From Terripilifer ovatus (lineage in GTDB: Bacteria; Pseudomonadota; Alphaproteobacteria; Rhizobiales; Beijerinckiaceae): 64,000 nucleotides of DNA. The notes beneath the pieces were generated by a model. That model had not been told where the DNA came from. It ran no database searches and was given only the letters and a program-made list of their open reading frames with translations. Shown piece after piece: positions 18,626 through 27,913 of the stretch (the first letter of the stretch is position 1; each line of letters opens with the position of its first letter). Made by a program: the position numbers and the translations under genes. The stretch covers positions 62,001 through 126,000 of the forward strand of contig JARHVB010000025.1 of assembly GCA_029222685.1 (NCBI GenBank), given 5' to 3'.

Positions 18626-19624
18626 TTATTGCGAACCGGACTTGCGTGCCGCCTTCTTCGCGGATGTTTTGACGCCCTTCTTGGCGACTTTCTTGACAAC
18701 CTTCCTGGCAGACACTTTGGCAGCTTTCTTGACGACCGCTTTCTTAACGGGCGTTTTCGTCGATATCTCGGCGGGTTGGCCCTCCGCCTCCTTTTCAAGC
18801 TTGCGTGCCTTGGCTTCGAGCCGCGGTCCCTCGACAAGACGAACGACGGCGCCCCACAAGGTGCGCACATCCTGCTGCGTCAGTTCCATGCGATGGAACA
18901 TGTTGCGGAGATTGCGCTGCATGCTGGGGCGCTTGCTCGGCGGGCGGAAGAAGCCGTTCTCTTCGAGCTTGCGTTCGAAATAATCGAAGAAGGCGACGAT
19001 CATTTCGCGCGTCGCCGGCTGCGAGCGCTCCGGCGTCGCAAACGGCAGTGCGCCGGCATGGGCGGCGCGGAACCATTCATAGCCCGTCAGCAGCACCGCC
19101 TGCGCCAGATTGAGCGACGCATAGGCGGGATTGACTGGAAACGTGATGATGGCGTCGGCAAGTGCCACCTCATCACTGCTGAGGCCAGTGCGCTCGGGCC
19201 CGAACAGAATGCCGTGTTGCGCGCCGCCGGCCATGCCCTTCTGGGTTTCGGTCATCGCCAGCTCGGGCGCCTCGACCCGCTTGCCCTGGCCGCGCTCCCG
19301 CGCCGTCGTCGCCCAGATGAAGTTGAGATCGGCGATCGCTTCTTCCAGGCTATCGAAGAGTTTCGCGCCCTCAAGCAGATGCACAGCACCGGCTGCTGCG
19401 GCATTGGCCCCCTTGCGCAACGCGCCAGTGCGCGGCCAGCCCTCGCGCGGGCTGACGAGGCGCAGATCGGACAAGCCGAAATTCGCCATCGCGCGCGCGC
19501 ACATGCCGATGTTCACCGCCAGTTGCGGGCGCACAAGAATGACCGTCGGACCGCCCAAAATATTGAGCTGCCGTTTATCCGTACCAGAACCGCCGACCAG
19601 TTGAGCTCTCCATCCGCATTCCAA
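18626..19624 (-). CDS. trmJ: tRNA (cytidine/uridine-2'-O-)-methyltransferase TrmJ with lysine-rich tail
   Basis: SPOUT methyltransferase that 2'-O-methylates position 32 of tRNA. The domain begins GTDKRQLNILGGPTVILVRPQL and shows RAMANFGLSDLRLV and the knot motifs ILFGPERTGLSS and NPAYASLNLAQAV. After about residue 260 a low-complexity tail of lysine, alanine and valine (VKKAVVKKAAKVSARKVVKK and on) resembles histone-H1-like bacterial tails. The open frame reaches upstream to 19732, but that start lies in the helicase terminator; a TTG at 19624 is the best in-frame start I see and has no clear ribosome site, so the 5' end is uncertain. Confidence 0.88.
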   Translation of the reverse strand: MECGWRAQLVGGSGTDKRQLNILGGPTVILVRPQLAVNIGMCARAMANFGLSDLRLVSPREGWPRTGALRKGANAAAAGAVHLLEGAKLFDSLEEAIADLNFIWATTARERGQGKRVEAPELAMTETQKGMAGGAQHGILFGPERTGLSSDEVALADAIITFPVNPAYASLNLAQAVLLTGYEWFRAAHAGALPFATPERSQPATREMIVAFFDYFERKLEENGFFRPPSKRPSMQRNLRNMFHRMELTQQDVRTLWGAVVRLVEGPRLEAKARKLEKEAEGQPAEISTKTPVKKAVVKKAAKVSARKVVKKVAKKGVKTSAKKAARKSGSQ

Positions 19625-19700
19625 CGACTGCCAAGGTGGCGCACCATAGTCATTCGCGCTGATGGAGCAAGCGTGAGGCGCGGATACGCCCCCGGCCACA

Positions 19701-19730
19701 AAAATGGCCTGCATCGCAACGATGCAGGCC
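19701..19730 (-). terminator. Rho-independent terminator of the helicase gene
   Basis: Perfect 11-bp stem GGCCTGCATCG with a 3-base loop (19706-19730). On the minus strand it is followed by ATTTTT. It lies 34 bp past the helicase stop. Confidence 0.85.
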
Positions 19731-19763
19731 ACTGAACTCCAGCCGCTATCCGGCAGGCTCGAC

Positions 19764-21182
19764 CTAGTTGATAGACGTCACGCCGCCCCGGTCGCCGCCG
19801 GAACCGCGACCGGACCTGTTTGAACCGCCCGGCTTGCCAAAACCACCTGGCCGGCCGCCAGCAAACCTCTGGCCGCCCGGCTTGTGACCCGCAGGCTTGC
19901 CATAGGGCTTGCCCGAAGGCGCCGTCGCCTTCTCGCCATGGCTCTGCGGTCCGCGCCCACCGGGGCGCTGGCCATTATGCTGGCCTGGCCGCTGGCCGGG
20001 ACGGCCACCGCGCTTGGCGACACGTTCATCATAAGGCGCGCCTGCGGCCGGCGGCACGGCACGGCGCTCGATGGCCGTGATCGTGTTGCGCGTCAGCTTT
20101 TCGATGGCGCGCAGCATGCCGCGTTCATCGTTCTCGCACAGCGAAACCGCCACACCCTCTTTGCCGGCGCGCGCCGTGCGGCCGATGCGGTGAACATAAT
20201 TCTCGGGAACTTCCGGCAGTTCGAAATTGACCACATGGGACACGCCCGACACGTCGATGCCGCGCGCCGCGATATCGGTCGCCACCAGCACGCGGGCCTT
20301 GCCGAGCTTGAAGTCTTCGAGCGCGCGCTGACGCTGGCCCTGGCTCTTGTTGCCATGGATGGCGGCAGCGGAAATGCCCGAATGGTCGAGCGTCTTGCAG
20401 ACGCGATCGGCGCCGCGCTTGGTGCGCGTGAACACGATGGTGCGCTGGAATTCTTCGCGCTTCAGCAGTTCGACGAGGATCGTCTGCTTGGCGCCGCCAT
20501 CGACCATGATGACTTCCTGGCGAACCCGTTCGGCGGTCGTCGAGACCGGCGTTACGGAAACCTCGACCGGGTTGTTGAGGAATTCCCCGGCGAGCGAGGC
20601 GATCTCCCTCGGCATCGTCGCCGAGAAGAACAGGCTCTGCCGCTTCTTCGGCAGCTTCGCCAGGATCTTGCGGATCGGCACGATGAAGCCGAGATCGAAC
20701 ATGTGATCGGCTTCGTCGAGGACGACGATGTCGGTCTTGTCGAGGCGGACATTGCCGGCTTCAAGATGATCGAGCAGACGGCCGGGTGTCGCCACCAGGA
20801 CGTCGACGCCGCGCTGCAGCGCCTTCAATTGGCCGCCGTAGGAGACACCGCCGACGACAGTCGCGACCTGGACGCCCATGAAGCGGCCATAGGCGCGGAA
20901 ACTTTCGGAAATCTGCGCCGCCAGTTCACGCGTCGGCGCCATCACCAGGGCGCGCGCATGGCGCGGCTCGGCGACTTTGCGCTCGGCGGCAAAGCGGGTG
21001 AGGATCGGCAGCGCGAAGGCGGCCGTCTTGCCGGTACCCGTCTGGGCAATGCCCAGGAGGTCGCGGCCTTTCATGAGATCGGGGATCGCCTGGGCCTGGA
21101 TCGGCGTCGGCTTTTCATAACCCTCTTTGCTCAGCGCGCGGAGGATGGTCTCGGCAACGCCGAGAGCCGCAAAATCAGTCAC
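19764..21182 (-). CDS. DEAD-box ATP-dependent RNA helicase (RhlE-like)
   Basis: A 472-residue helicase from GTG at 21182 (VTDFAALG), preferred over the GTG at 21209 because GAAAGAA precedes it. Motifs in order are AQTGTGKT (46-53), PTRELA, ATPGR, DEAD (156-159), SAT, VATDIAARGID and HRIGRTAR. The tail from about residue 370 is rich in glycine, proline and arginine (RGGRPGQRPGQHNGQRPGG) and is probably disordered and RNA-binding. Such helicases act in ribosome assembly and mRNA turnover, often at low temperature. A terminator follows; the upstream gap suggests a long leader. Confidence 0.93.
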   Translation of the reverse strand: MTDFAALGVAETILRALSKEGYEKPTPIQAQAIPDLMKGRDLLGIAQTGTGKTAAFALPILTRFAAERKVAEPRHARALVMAPTRELAAQISESFRAYGRFMGVQVATVVGGVSYGGQLKALQRGVDVLVATPGRLLDHLEAGNVRLDKTDIVVLDEADHMFDLGFIVPIRKILAKLPKKRQSLFFSATMPREIASLAGEFLNNPVEVSVTPVSTTAERVRQEVIMVDGGAKQTILVELLKREEFQRTIVFTRTKRGADRVCKTLDHSGISAAAIHGNKSQGQRQRALEDFKLGKARVLVATDIAARGIDVSGVSHVVNFELPEVPENYVHRIGRTARAGKEGVAVSLCENDERGMLRAIEKLTRNTITAIERRAVPPAAGAPYDERVAKRGGRPGQRPGQHNGQRPGGRGPQSHGEKATAPSGKPYGKPAGHKPGGQRFAGGRPGGFGKPGGSNRSGRGSGGDRGGVTSIN

Positions 21183-21507
21183 GATGGAAATTCTTTCAAG
21201 AGCGCCCACCGGCGCGCACGCATGTGCCGCCGCGAAGGCTGGTGTGGGGGACGCGCCCCGCGTATCCGGGCTGTCTGTGGATCAGGTCTTGCGCTCGACG
21301 GAGGAGCCTAAGGATAAGGCTTACGCGACCGGAGCGCTCGATGCTGCGACGCAGCAACGCTCACATACACGGCTTGCCTGTCCGCGTCAAAGAAAATCGC
21401 TGCAGTCTCAAAATCATGCTAGAGACCGGACAAAGCTTTGCATTGGCGGCTCGACGACGAAAATCTCGCAGCCGCTGGTAGTGGGTATATAAGCCAGGGG
21501 GGATCAA
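21183..21507. other. Divergent intergenic region helicase / amidohydrolase
   Basis: About 325 bp that must carry both promoters. It includes short stem-forming sequence (GCTGCGACGCAGC near 21345-21357). No coding frame looks real. The length leaves room for a structured leader of the helicase mRNA, but I cannot define one. Confidence 0.5.
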
Positions 21508-22983
21508 GTGACTAATTCCAAAGACAATATCTCCGTCAGCCGCCGGAAAATGATGCAGGTCGTCGCAGCCGCCTCGGCCGCTGCGGCAACGCCCAGCCCG
21601 CTGCTGGCGCAAGCCCCCGCGCCGAGTGCCGTGTCGACCGCCCTGCCCCAGCGCGGCGAATTCGTCATCCGCAACGCCGTCGTCCTGACCATGGACCCTA
21701 CCCTCGGCGACATCGCCAAAGGCGACATTCACGTCCGCGACGGTGCCATCGTCGCCGTCGGCGCTAATCTGGCGGCGCCCGGCGCCGAGGTGATCGACGC
21801 GGCGAACATGATCGCCATTCCGGGCCTCATCGACACCCACTGGCATATGTGGGGCTCCGTCGCCCGCAACATGGCGGGCGAGGACCCCAAGACCGGCTAT
21901 TTCCTCTTCGCCCGCGCCGTCGGCGACGTCTTCACCCCCGAGGACAATGCGCGCGGCGTGCGCCTGTCCCTGGCGGAGGCCATCAACTCCGGCATCACCA
22001 CCGTCCACAACTGGGCGCACAACCTGCCCAAGCCCGAATTCGCCGACGCCGAACTGCAGGTCCACAAGGATTTCGGCACCCGTGCGCTTTATGGCTACGG
22101 CTATGCCGGCGTCGGCATGGTCGACCAGCCGGTCAATCTCGCCGATCTGCCGCGCGTGCAGAAGGAGTGGTTCCAGGAAGCCAGGGGACTGATGACCCTG
22201 GGCATCGCCTCGCGCGGCTCGGAAAGCAACAATGTCGAGATATGCAAGCGCGAATGGGATGTGGCGCGCAAGATGGGCCTGCGCATCACCACCCACATGG
22301 GCACCAGCGCGGCGAAGATCAAACAGGTGGCGGGCGTCAAGATTCTGCACCAGGCCGGCCTGCTCGGCCCCGACGTGCTGCTCGTCCACAACACCAATTA
22401 CTTCCCCGAGGATCTCGACACCCTCGCACAGACCAGAACCTTCATTTCGATGAGCCCCTATACGGAAATGCGCACCGGCTTCGGCTTTCCGCCGATCCAG
22501 GCCATGATCGACAAGGGCATCGTCTTCGGCCTGTCGATCGATACTACCGTACTGGCCGGCAATTGCGACATGTTCGCCATCATGAAGGCGATGCAGAACG
22601 TCGCCGACGGCGCCAAGCCGAGCGAATTCGGCATCACGCCGCGGCGCGTGCTGCAGATGGCCACCATCGATGGCGCCCGCGCGCTGGGCATCGAGGAGCG
22701 GGTCGGCACGCTGTCGCCGGGCAAGCGCGCCGACATCGTGCTGGTGCGCGCCGACGACCTCAACATGGCGCCGTTCACCGACGCGGTGCGCATGATCGTG
22801 CAGGCGGCGCAGCCGGCCAATGTCGACACCGTCGTCGTCGACGGACGCGTGCTCAAGCGCGGCGGCAAGCTGCTCCATGTCGATACGCGCAGGATCATCG
22901 CCGATGCCGGCGAGACGATGGGCCGCGTGCGCGCCGGCGTCGAAAAAGTACTGGAGCGCAGCGGCGTCAGCGTCGTGCGATAA
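21508..22983 (+). CDS. Tat-exported amidohydrolase (cytosine deaminase/chlorohydrolase type)
   Basis: A 491-residue metal-dependent hydrolase starting with GTG after GGGGGG. The N-terminus has a twin-arginine signal (SRRKMMQVVAAASAAAA, cut near LLAQA), so it should fold in the cytoplasm and act in the periplasm. The TIM-barrel metal sites are H111-W-H113 (LIDTHWHMWG), THMGTS, VHNTN and FGLSIDTTV. The flanking beta-sandwich (LVRADDLNM ... VVVDGRVLKRGG) is typical of the TRZ/ATZ deaminase family. Export is unusual for this family. Substrate unknown. Confidence 0.9.
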   Translation: MTNSKDNISVSRRKMMQVVAAASAAAATPSPLLAQAPAPSAVSTALPQRGEFVIRNAVVLTMDPTLGDIAKGDIHVRDGAIVAVGANLAAPGAEVIDAANMIAIPGLIDTHWHMWGSVARNMAGEDPKTGYFLFARAVGDVFTPEDNARGVRLSLAEAINSGITTVHNWAHNLPKPEFADAELQVHKDFGTRALYGYGYAGVGMVDQPVNLADLPRVQKEWFQEARGLMTLGIASRGSESNNVEICKREWDVARKMGLRITTHMGTSAAKIKQVAGVKILHQAGLLGPDVLLVHNTNYFPEDLDTLAQTRTFISMSPYTEMRTGFGFPPIQAMIDKGIVFGLSIDTTVLAGNCDMFAIMKAMQNVADGAKPSEFGITPRRVLQMATIDGARALGIEERVGTLSPGKRADIVLVRADDLNMAPFTDAVRMIVQAAQPANVDTVVVDGRVLKRGGKLLHVDTRRIIADAGETMGRVRAGVEKVLERSGVSVVR

Positions 22984-22994
22984 AGCGTCGCTTG

Positions 22995-23141
22995 TGTCAT
23001 CCCCGACGCCGCGCAGCGGCGAGCGGGGATCCAGACCTGAGGACGCAGTGCTTCGTTGCCTGAACATTGATCCTGGCAACCAGCATCCGGGCAATCGCAA
23101 CACCTGGCTTCCCGCTCGCGCTTCGCGCGTCGGGAATGACA
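22995..23141. repeat. Dispersed palindromic repeat, family R1
   Basis: 147 bp bounded by TGTCATCCCCGACGC and GCGTCGGGAATGACA. The arms are inverted copies and the middle is unrelated sequence. It lies directly behind the amidohydrolase stop. Confidence 0.8.
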
Positions 23142-23224
23142 TTGGCTGCAGCACACCCTCCGGTTAACAGCGCGGTAACCCCGCGCTGCGAAACTCCGCC
23201 ACCAGTTCAACCGGCGGAACCGAT

Positions 23225-24556
23225 ATGCTCAGCACGATTTTCAGCCGCAATCCCGATCTGCGGGAGGCCGTTCGCGGCACGGCGTTTCTGAGCGCGTTCG
23301 CCTTCATCGCCTTCTGGCTGGCCTGGTTCTCGATGGTGCAATGGCGCTCGCCGATCCCGTGGGACGGCAGCGGCATGACCATCGGCAAGGACTTCTTCAA
23401 TTTCTGGATGTACGGACGCGAGGCGTTTTCCGTCGATCCCGGCCGCTTCTACGATCTCGAAACCTATCAGGCCGCGGTCAAACAGATGCTCGGCCCCGAC
23501 AGCGAATATCAGCCGAACTGGTCCTATCCGCCCAGCATCATGCTGCTGGCGCCGCCCTTCGGCGCGCTGCCCTATGTGCCGGCGCTGGTCATCTTCACCC
23601 TTGCCGGCATTGCCGCCTATTTCGCCGTGCTGCTGCGCCGCTTTAGCGCATTTTCAAGCGAAGTGGACACCGGTTCGCGTGAAGAAAATGCGCTCTTTCA
23701 AGAGACTAAACGCGTCTTTCCGATCCAGGGGATCGGAAAACGCTATAGTGACTGGCGGCTTGCAGGCCTCGTGGCGATATCGCCCGCCGCCATCATCTGC
23801 CTCAACTCCGGCCAGTTCGCCTACGCCATCACCGCCCTGCTCGTCGCCATCTTCTGGCAGCTCGACCGGCGGCCGATCCTCGCCGGCGTCCTGATCGGCG
23901 CGCTGTCGCTGAAGCCGCAGCTTGGTCTCTTCCTGCCGGTCATGCTGATCGCGTCGGGACGCTGGCAGACGTTCGCCGTCGCGGCGCTCACCACTCTGGC
24001 GCTGGCGGGGCTTACCACGGTGCTGTACGGCGCGCAGCCCTGGCTCGACTATCTCCACAACGGCATCCCGACGCAAAATCTGGTCCTGCGCGATCCGCTG
24101 ATGCTGGGCGCGAGCGTCATGCCGACGGTTTTCATGAATCTGCGCCAGCTCGGTCTGTCCTATGAAACCGCGATGGCGCTCCAGGCCTGCGCCGCGGTGG
24201 TGGCGGCAGGCGCGATCTTCTGGGCGTTCCGCTTTCGACGCGACGCCGATCCCGATCTGCTGTTCGCCTTCTACTTCGCCTGCTGCGTCTTCGGCCTGCC
24301 CTATCTGCTCAGCTACGACACCATGCCGCTGACCCTCGGCGCCGCCGTGCTGCTGCTGCGCGGCAAACTCGATGCCTGGGGCATGCGCTGGGCGCTGCTG
24401 GTGTGGTGGCTGCCGTTTCTGCAGATGGGCATGGGCATCCTGAAGATTCCGGGCCCCGGCCTTGTCGCCGCGCCGCTGTTCGCCTGGTGGCTGTTCCAGC
24501 GCCTGCGGGACACGGCGCCGCAAGGCGCCGCGTCCGGCATTTTACGGCCTGCCTGA
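23225..24556 (+). CDS. DUF2029 (GT87) family membrane glycosyltransferase-like protein with repeat-derived insert
   Basis: A 443-residue polytopic inner-membrane protein of the GT87/DUF2029 type, which includes polyprenyl-phosphate-mannose-dependent mannosyltransferases. Family features are DFFNFWMYGREAF (acidic loop), QPNWSYPPSIMLLAPPFGALPY and GALSLKPQLGLFLPVMLI, followed by several transmembrane helices. Residues about 141-176 (SAFSSEVDTGSREENALFQE and on) are encoded by a 106-bp dispersed repeat (23645-23750) inserted in frame between two hydrophobic segments. The gene ends with TGA immediately abutting the convergent receptor gene's stop codon. Confidence 0.85.
   Translation: MLSTIFSRNPDLREAVRGTAFLSAFAFIAFWLAWFSMVQWRSPIPWDGSGMTIGKDFFNFWMYGREAFSVDPGRFYDLETYQAAVKQMLGPDSEYQPNWSYPPSIMLLAPPFGALPYVPALVIFTLAGIAAYFAVLLRRFSAFSSEVDTGSREENALFQETKRVFPIQGIGKRYSDWRLAGLVAISPAAIICLNSGQFAYAITALLVAIFWQLDRRPILAGVLIGALSLKPQLGLFLPVMLIASGRWQTFAVAALTTLALAGLTTVLYGAQPWLDYLHNGIPTQNLVLRDPLMLGASVMPTVFMNLRQLGLSYETAMALQACAAVVAAGAIFWAFRFRRDADPDLLFAFYFACCVFGLPYLLSYDTMPLTLGAAVLLLRGKLDAWGMRWALLVWWLPFLQMGMGILKIPGPGLVAAPLFAWWLFQRLRDTAPQGAASGILRPA
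23645..23750. repeat. Repeat family R4, copy inside a coding sequence
   Basis: 106 bp from AGCGCATTTTC to CTATAGTG, about 90% identical to 28014-28118. It contains an 11-bp inverted repeat (AGCGCATTTTC / GAAAATGCGCT) and a second stem CCGATCC-AGG-GGATCGG. This copy has one base more than the other and keeps the host gene's frame open. Confidence 0.9.
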
Positions 24557-26107
24557 TTATTTCCATTCCAGCAAGTTGAACATGAAGCCCTCCGGCTTCT
24601 TCGTACCGCTGACCGGTATCTTCACGTCCTTGCTGTGGGCGATCACCGCGCCCAGCGGCGTCACCGGCATGGAATAGCGCTCAGTGGTCGCCTTGTCGAA
24701 AATGCGTTTGTAGATGGCAACGCGCTTCTCCGGATCGAGCACGGACTGGCCTTCCTGCTGCAGCTTCGACAGTTCCGCGTCCTGGTTGTAGTTGCGGTCA
24801 CCAGCTTCATAGAAGAAGCCCGCCGTCGATTCGACATCCGGATTGCCGCCGCCGTTGTCCCACAGCACCATATAGGCCGGCAGTTGCCCGGCGGCGCGCT
24901 TGGTGACGAAGCCCGGCACCGTCAGCGTCTCGATTGCGGCATTGATGCCAATGCGGCGCAATTGTCCGGCCGTCGCCTCGGCGACGGGACGCGCGGCGCC
25001 CCAGGTTGTGATCGTCATATTGAAACCGTTGGGAAAGCCCGCCTCGGCGAGCAATTGTTTGGCCTTCCCCAGGTCGGTTGCCGGCGGGTCGATCGACGAG
25101 GCACAGCCGATATGCCAGGGATGGCACATCGCCTGCTGCAGCGGCATGTCGGCGATCTCCTTCGGCTGCAGCGCATTCACAAGCGCTTTGCGGTCGATGG
25201 CGCGGAAGATCGCCTCGCGCACCCGGATATCCTTGAACTTGTCGAAGCCTGAGCGGTTCGCCGCGTCCAGCATCAGATAGGTGAAGGAGATGCTGGGCCG
25301 CACCGAAATCTCGATGTTGGGATTGGCTTTCATCAGATCGGCGATGTCACTTGGCACGTCGTACATCAGGTCCTGCTCGCCGATCATCATTTTGGCGAGC
25401 TGCGTCTGCGCGTCGGGGATCGGCGTGAAGACGATCTTGCCGATCTTCGCCGCGCGCTGGCCGGCATTGATCTCCTTGAAGTCGGGGTTCTTGACCAGGA
25501 TGACGCCTTTGGTCGCGTCAACCTGAATGGCCTTGTACGGCCCGGTGCCGACCGGCGCCTTGCCGAAGGCGGACTTGTCGGCAAGCTTGCCGTGCACGTC
25601 AGAAGGATAGATCGGCAGGATCGAGGTGATGCGCGTCATGAAGGGCGCGAAAGGATCCTTCGTCTTCAGCCGCACGGTGAACTTGTCGATCTTCTCGACC
25701 CCGGCGAACTGGCCGAAGCGCGTTTCCTTGAAACGGAACTTGGACGCCGGGTCCATCACGAAGTTGACCGTATAGACTACGTCGTCGGCGTCGAACTCGG
25801 AGCCGTCGTGGAACTTCACGCCCTGGCGCAGCTTGAATTCGATGGTCGTCGGATCGAGGTATTTCCACGATTCCGCCAATCCAGGCACCACTTCGCGCTT
25901 GTCCGAATCGTAGGCCACCAGCGTGTCGAAGACGACGCGGTCCATCAGGTTGGTCTGCGGCTGCGGATCGTAAATCGCGTCGATGATCGAGATCGGCTGA
26001 TAGGCGCCGATGCGCAGCGTGTCCTGTGCCTTCTGAGCAAAAGCCTGCGGCGGCAGCAAGGCTGCTGCTGCGACGACGACTGCTTTCAAGTGATACTTTG
26101 CGTTCAT
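24557..26107 (-). CDS. ABC transporter substrate-binding protein, family 5 (peptide/opine type), copy A
   Basis: A 516-residue periplasmic receptor of the DppA/OppA family. The start at 26107 follows GGAGGGGAAC; the signal peptide is MNAKYHLKAVVVAAAALLPPQAFA. Core features are [38 protein letters not shown] and [17 protein letters not shown]. Two cysteines ([12 protein letters not shown]) occur in the middle, in both this and the next gene. It is about 85% identical to the receptor at 26336 and lies downstream of it on the same strand; no DppBCDF genes are next to either. Ligand unknown. Confidence 0.92.
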   Translation of the reverse strand: MNAKYHLKAVVVAAAALLPPQAFAQKAQDTLRIGAYQPISIIDAIYDPQPQTNLMDRVVFDTLVAYDSDKREVVPGLAESWKYLDPTTIEFKLRQGVKFHDGSEFDADDVVYTVNFVMDPASKFRFKETRFGQFAGVEKIDKFTVRLKTKDPFAPFMTRITSILPIYPSDVHGKLADKSAFGKAPVGTGPYKAIQVDATKGVILVKNPDFKEINAGQRAAKIGKIVFTPIPDAQTQLAKMMIGEQDLMYDVPSDIADLMKANPNIEISVRPSISFTYLMLDAANRSGFDKFKDIRVREAIFRAIDRKALVNALQPKEIADMPLQQAMCHPWHIGCASSIDPPATDLGKAKQLLAEAGFPNGFNMTITTWGAARPVAEATAGQLRRIGINAAIETLTVPGFVTKRAAGQLPAYMVLWDNGGGNPDVESTAGFFYEAGDRNYNQDAELSKLQQEGQSVLDPEKRVAIYKRIFDKATTERYSMPVTPLGAVIAHSKDVKIPVSGTKKPEGFMFNLLEWK

Positions 26108-26276
26108 GTGTTCCCCTCCGCAAATCACGTGAAGGAACAGCGCAACCGTTAGCCCGGTCTTTATGGCGTTCCCCCCATGTCGCCACACGATAGATCAGGA
26201 TTTCACGTCCCGCTAGAGCGGGTTCGAAACAACTTGAGACGGCAAGCTTGACGTCAACACATCGCGCCGCCGAAAT

Positions 26277-26314
26277 AAAAAGGCGGCCGCAACGCACAAC
26301 GTACTGCGGCCGCC
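26277..26314 (-). terminator. Rho-independent terminator between the two tandem receptors
   Basis: 10-bp stem GGCGGCCGCA / TGCGGCCGCC (26282-26291 with 26305-26314) followed on the minus strand by TTTTTATTT. It lies 22 bp behind the stop of copy B, so the two receptor genes are probably transcribed separately. Confidence 0.85.
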
Positions 26315-26335
26315 AATCTCAAAAGCAAGAAAAAC

Positions 26336-27913
26336 CTATTTCCATTCCAGCAGGTTGAACATGAAGCCTTCCGGCTTCTTGGTGCCGCCGGTGGGAATCT
26401 TCAGGTCCTTGCTATGCGCCAGCACGGCGCCGAGCGGCGTGACGGGCATGGAGTAGCGTTGCGTCGTCGCCCTGTCGAACATGCGGCGATACAGGTCTTC
26501 GCGCTTCTTCGGGTCGAGTTCCGACTGCGCCTTCTCCTGCAGCTCCGACAGTTCCGCGTCCTGGTTGTAGTTGCGGTCGCCAGGCTCATAGAAAAAGCCC
26601 GCCGTCGACTCGACGTCCGGCGCACCGCCGCCGTTGTCCCACAGCACCATATAGGCGGGCAGTTGCCCGGCCGCGCGCTTGGTGACAAAGCCTGGCACCG
26701 TCAGCGTCTCGATTGAAGCGTTGACGCCGATGCGGCGCAATTGGCCTGCCGTCGCCTCGGCCACGGCACGCGCCGGCCCCCAGGTCGTGATCGTCATGTT
26801 GAAGCCGTTCGGGAAGCCTGCCTCGGTGAGCAATTGCTTGGCCTTCGCGATATCCGTCGACGGCGGATCGATCGAGGAGGCGCAGCCGATATGCCAGGGA
26901 TGGCACATCGCCTGCTGCAGCGGCATGTCGGCGATCTCCTTGGGCTGCAGGGCGTTCACCAGCGCCTTGCGGTCGATGGCGCGGAACAGCGCCTCGCGCA
27001 CCCGGATATCCTTGAACTTGTCGAAGCCGGAGCGGTTGGCGGCATCCAGCATCAGATAGGTGAAAGAGATGCTCGGCCGCACCGTGATCTCGATGTTGGG
27101 ATTGCCCTTCATCAGATCGGCGACATCGCTCGGCACGTCGTACATCAGATCCTGTTCGCCGATCATCATCTTGGCGAGTTGCGTCTGCGCATCAGGGATC
27201 GGCATGAACACGATCTTGCCGATCTTCGCTGCCGGCTGTCCGGCATTGATCTCCTTGAAGTCAGGATTCTTGACCAGGATGACGCCCTTGGTGGCGTCGA
27301 CCTGGATGGCCTTATAGGGCCCGGTGCCGATGGGCGCCTTGCCGAAGGCGGATTTGTCGGCGAGCTTGCTGTGATAGTCGGACGGATAGATCGGCAGCAT
27401 CGTCGTCAGCCGCGCCAGCAGCGGCGCAAACGGCGATTTGGTCTTCAGCCGCACCGTGAACTTGTCGATTTTCTCGATGCCTGCGATCTGCCCGAAACGC
27501 TGCTCCTTGAAGCGGAACTTGGACGCCGGATCGGTGACGAAATTGACCGTATAAACCACGTCGTCGGCATCGAATTCGGACCCATCGTGAAACTTGATGC
27601 CCTGGCGCAATTTGAATTCGATCGTGGTCGGATCGATATAGGTCCACGATTCCGCCAGTCCCGGCACCACTTCGCGCTTGTCGGTATCGTATTGCACCAG
27701 CGTGTCGAAGACGACCCGGTCCATCAGGTTGGTCTGCGGCTGCGGATCGAAAATCCCGTCGATGATGGAAATCGGCTGATAGGCCCCCACGCGCAGGGTG
27801 TCCTGCGCCTTCTGCGCATAGGCCGGGGAAGCGAACAGATGAGCGGTCAGACAGGCCGTCAGGCTGACCGTGGCTCCCAGGATTGCAGACTTGAATTTGC
27901 CGTTTCCGCTCAT
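26336..27913 (-). CDS. ABC transporter substrate-binding protein, family 5, copy B
   Basis: A 525-residue paralogue of the receptor at 24557. The start at 27913 follows GGAGAGGG; the signal peptide is [20 protein letters not shown] and on, cut near [12 protein letters not shown]. Nearly all motifs match copy A, including [16 protein letters not shown]. Differences cluster in the signal peptide and in scattered single residues, which points to a fairly recent tandem duplication. It has its own terminator. Permease genes are absent from the window. Confidence 0.92.
   Translation of the reverse strand: MSGNGKFKSAILGATVSLTACLTAHLFASPAYAQKAQDTLRVGAYQPISIIDGIFDPQPQTNLMDRVVFDTLVQYDTDKREVVPGLAESWTYIDPTTIEFKLRQGIKFHDGSEFDADDVVYTVNFVTDPASKFRFKEQRFGQIAGIEKIDKFTVRLKTKSPFAPLLARLTTMLPIYPSDYHSKLADKSAFGKAPIGTGPYKAIQVDATKGVILVKNPDFKEINAGQPAAKIGKIVFMPIPDAQTQLAKMMIGEQDLMYDVPSDVADLMKGNPNIEITVRPSISFTYLMLDAANRSGFDKFKDIRVREALFRAIDRKALVNALQPKEIADMPLQQAMCHPWHIGCASSIDPPSTDIAKAKQLLTEAGFPNGFNMTITTWGPARAVAEATAGQLRRIGVNASIETLTVPGFVTKRAAGQLPAYMVLWDNGGGAPDVESTAGFFYEPGDRNYNQDAELSELQEKAQSELDPKKREDLYRRMFDRATTQRYSMPVTPLGAVLAHSKDLKIPTGGTKKPEGFMFNLLEWK

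Noticed and set aside
18626-19732. trmJ start at 19732
   Set aside because: That ATG lies within the stem of the helicase terminator and the residues that follow have no TrmJ similarity.
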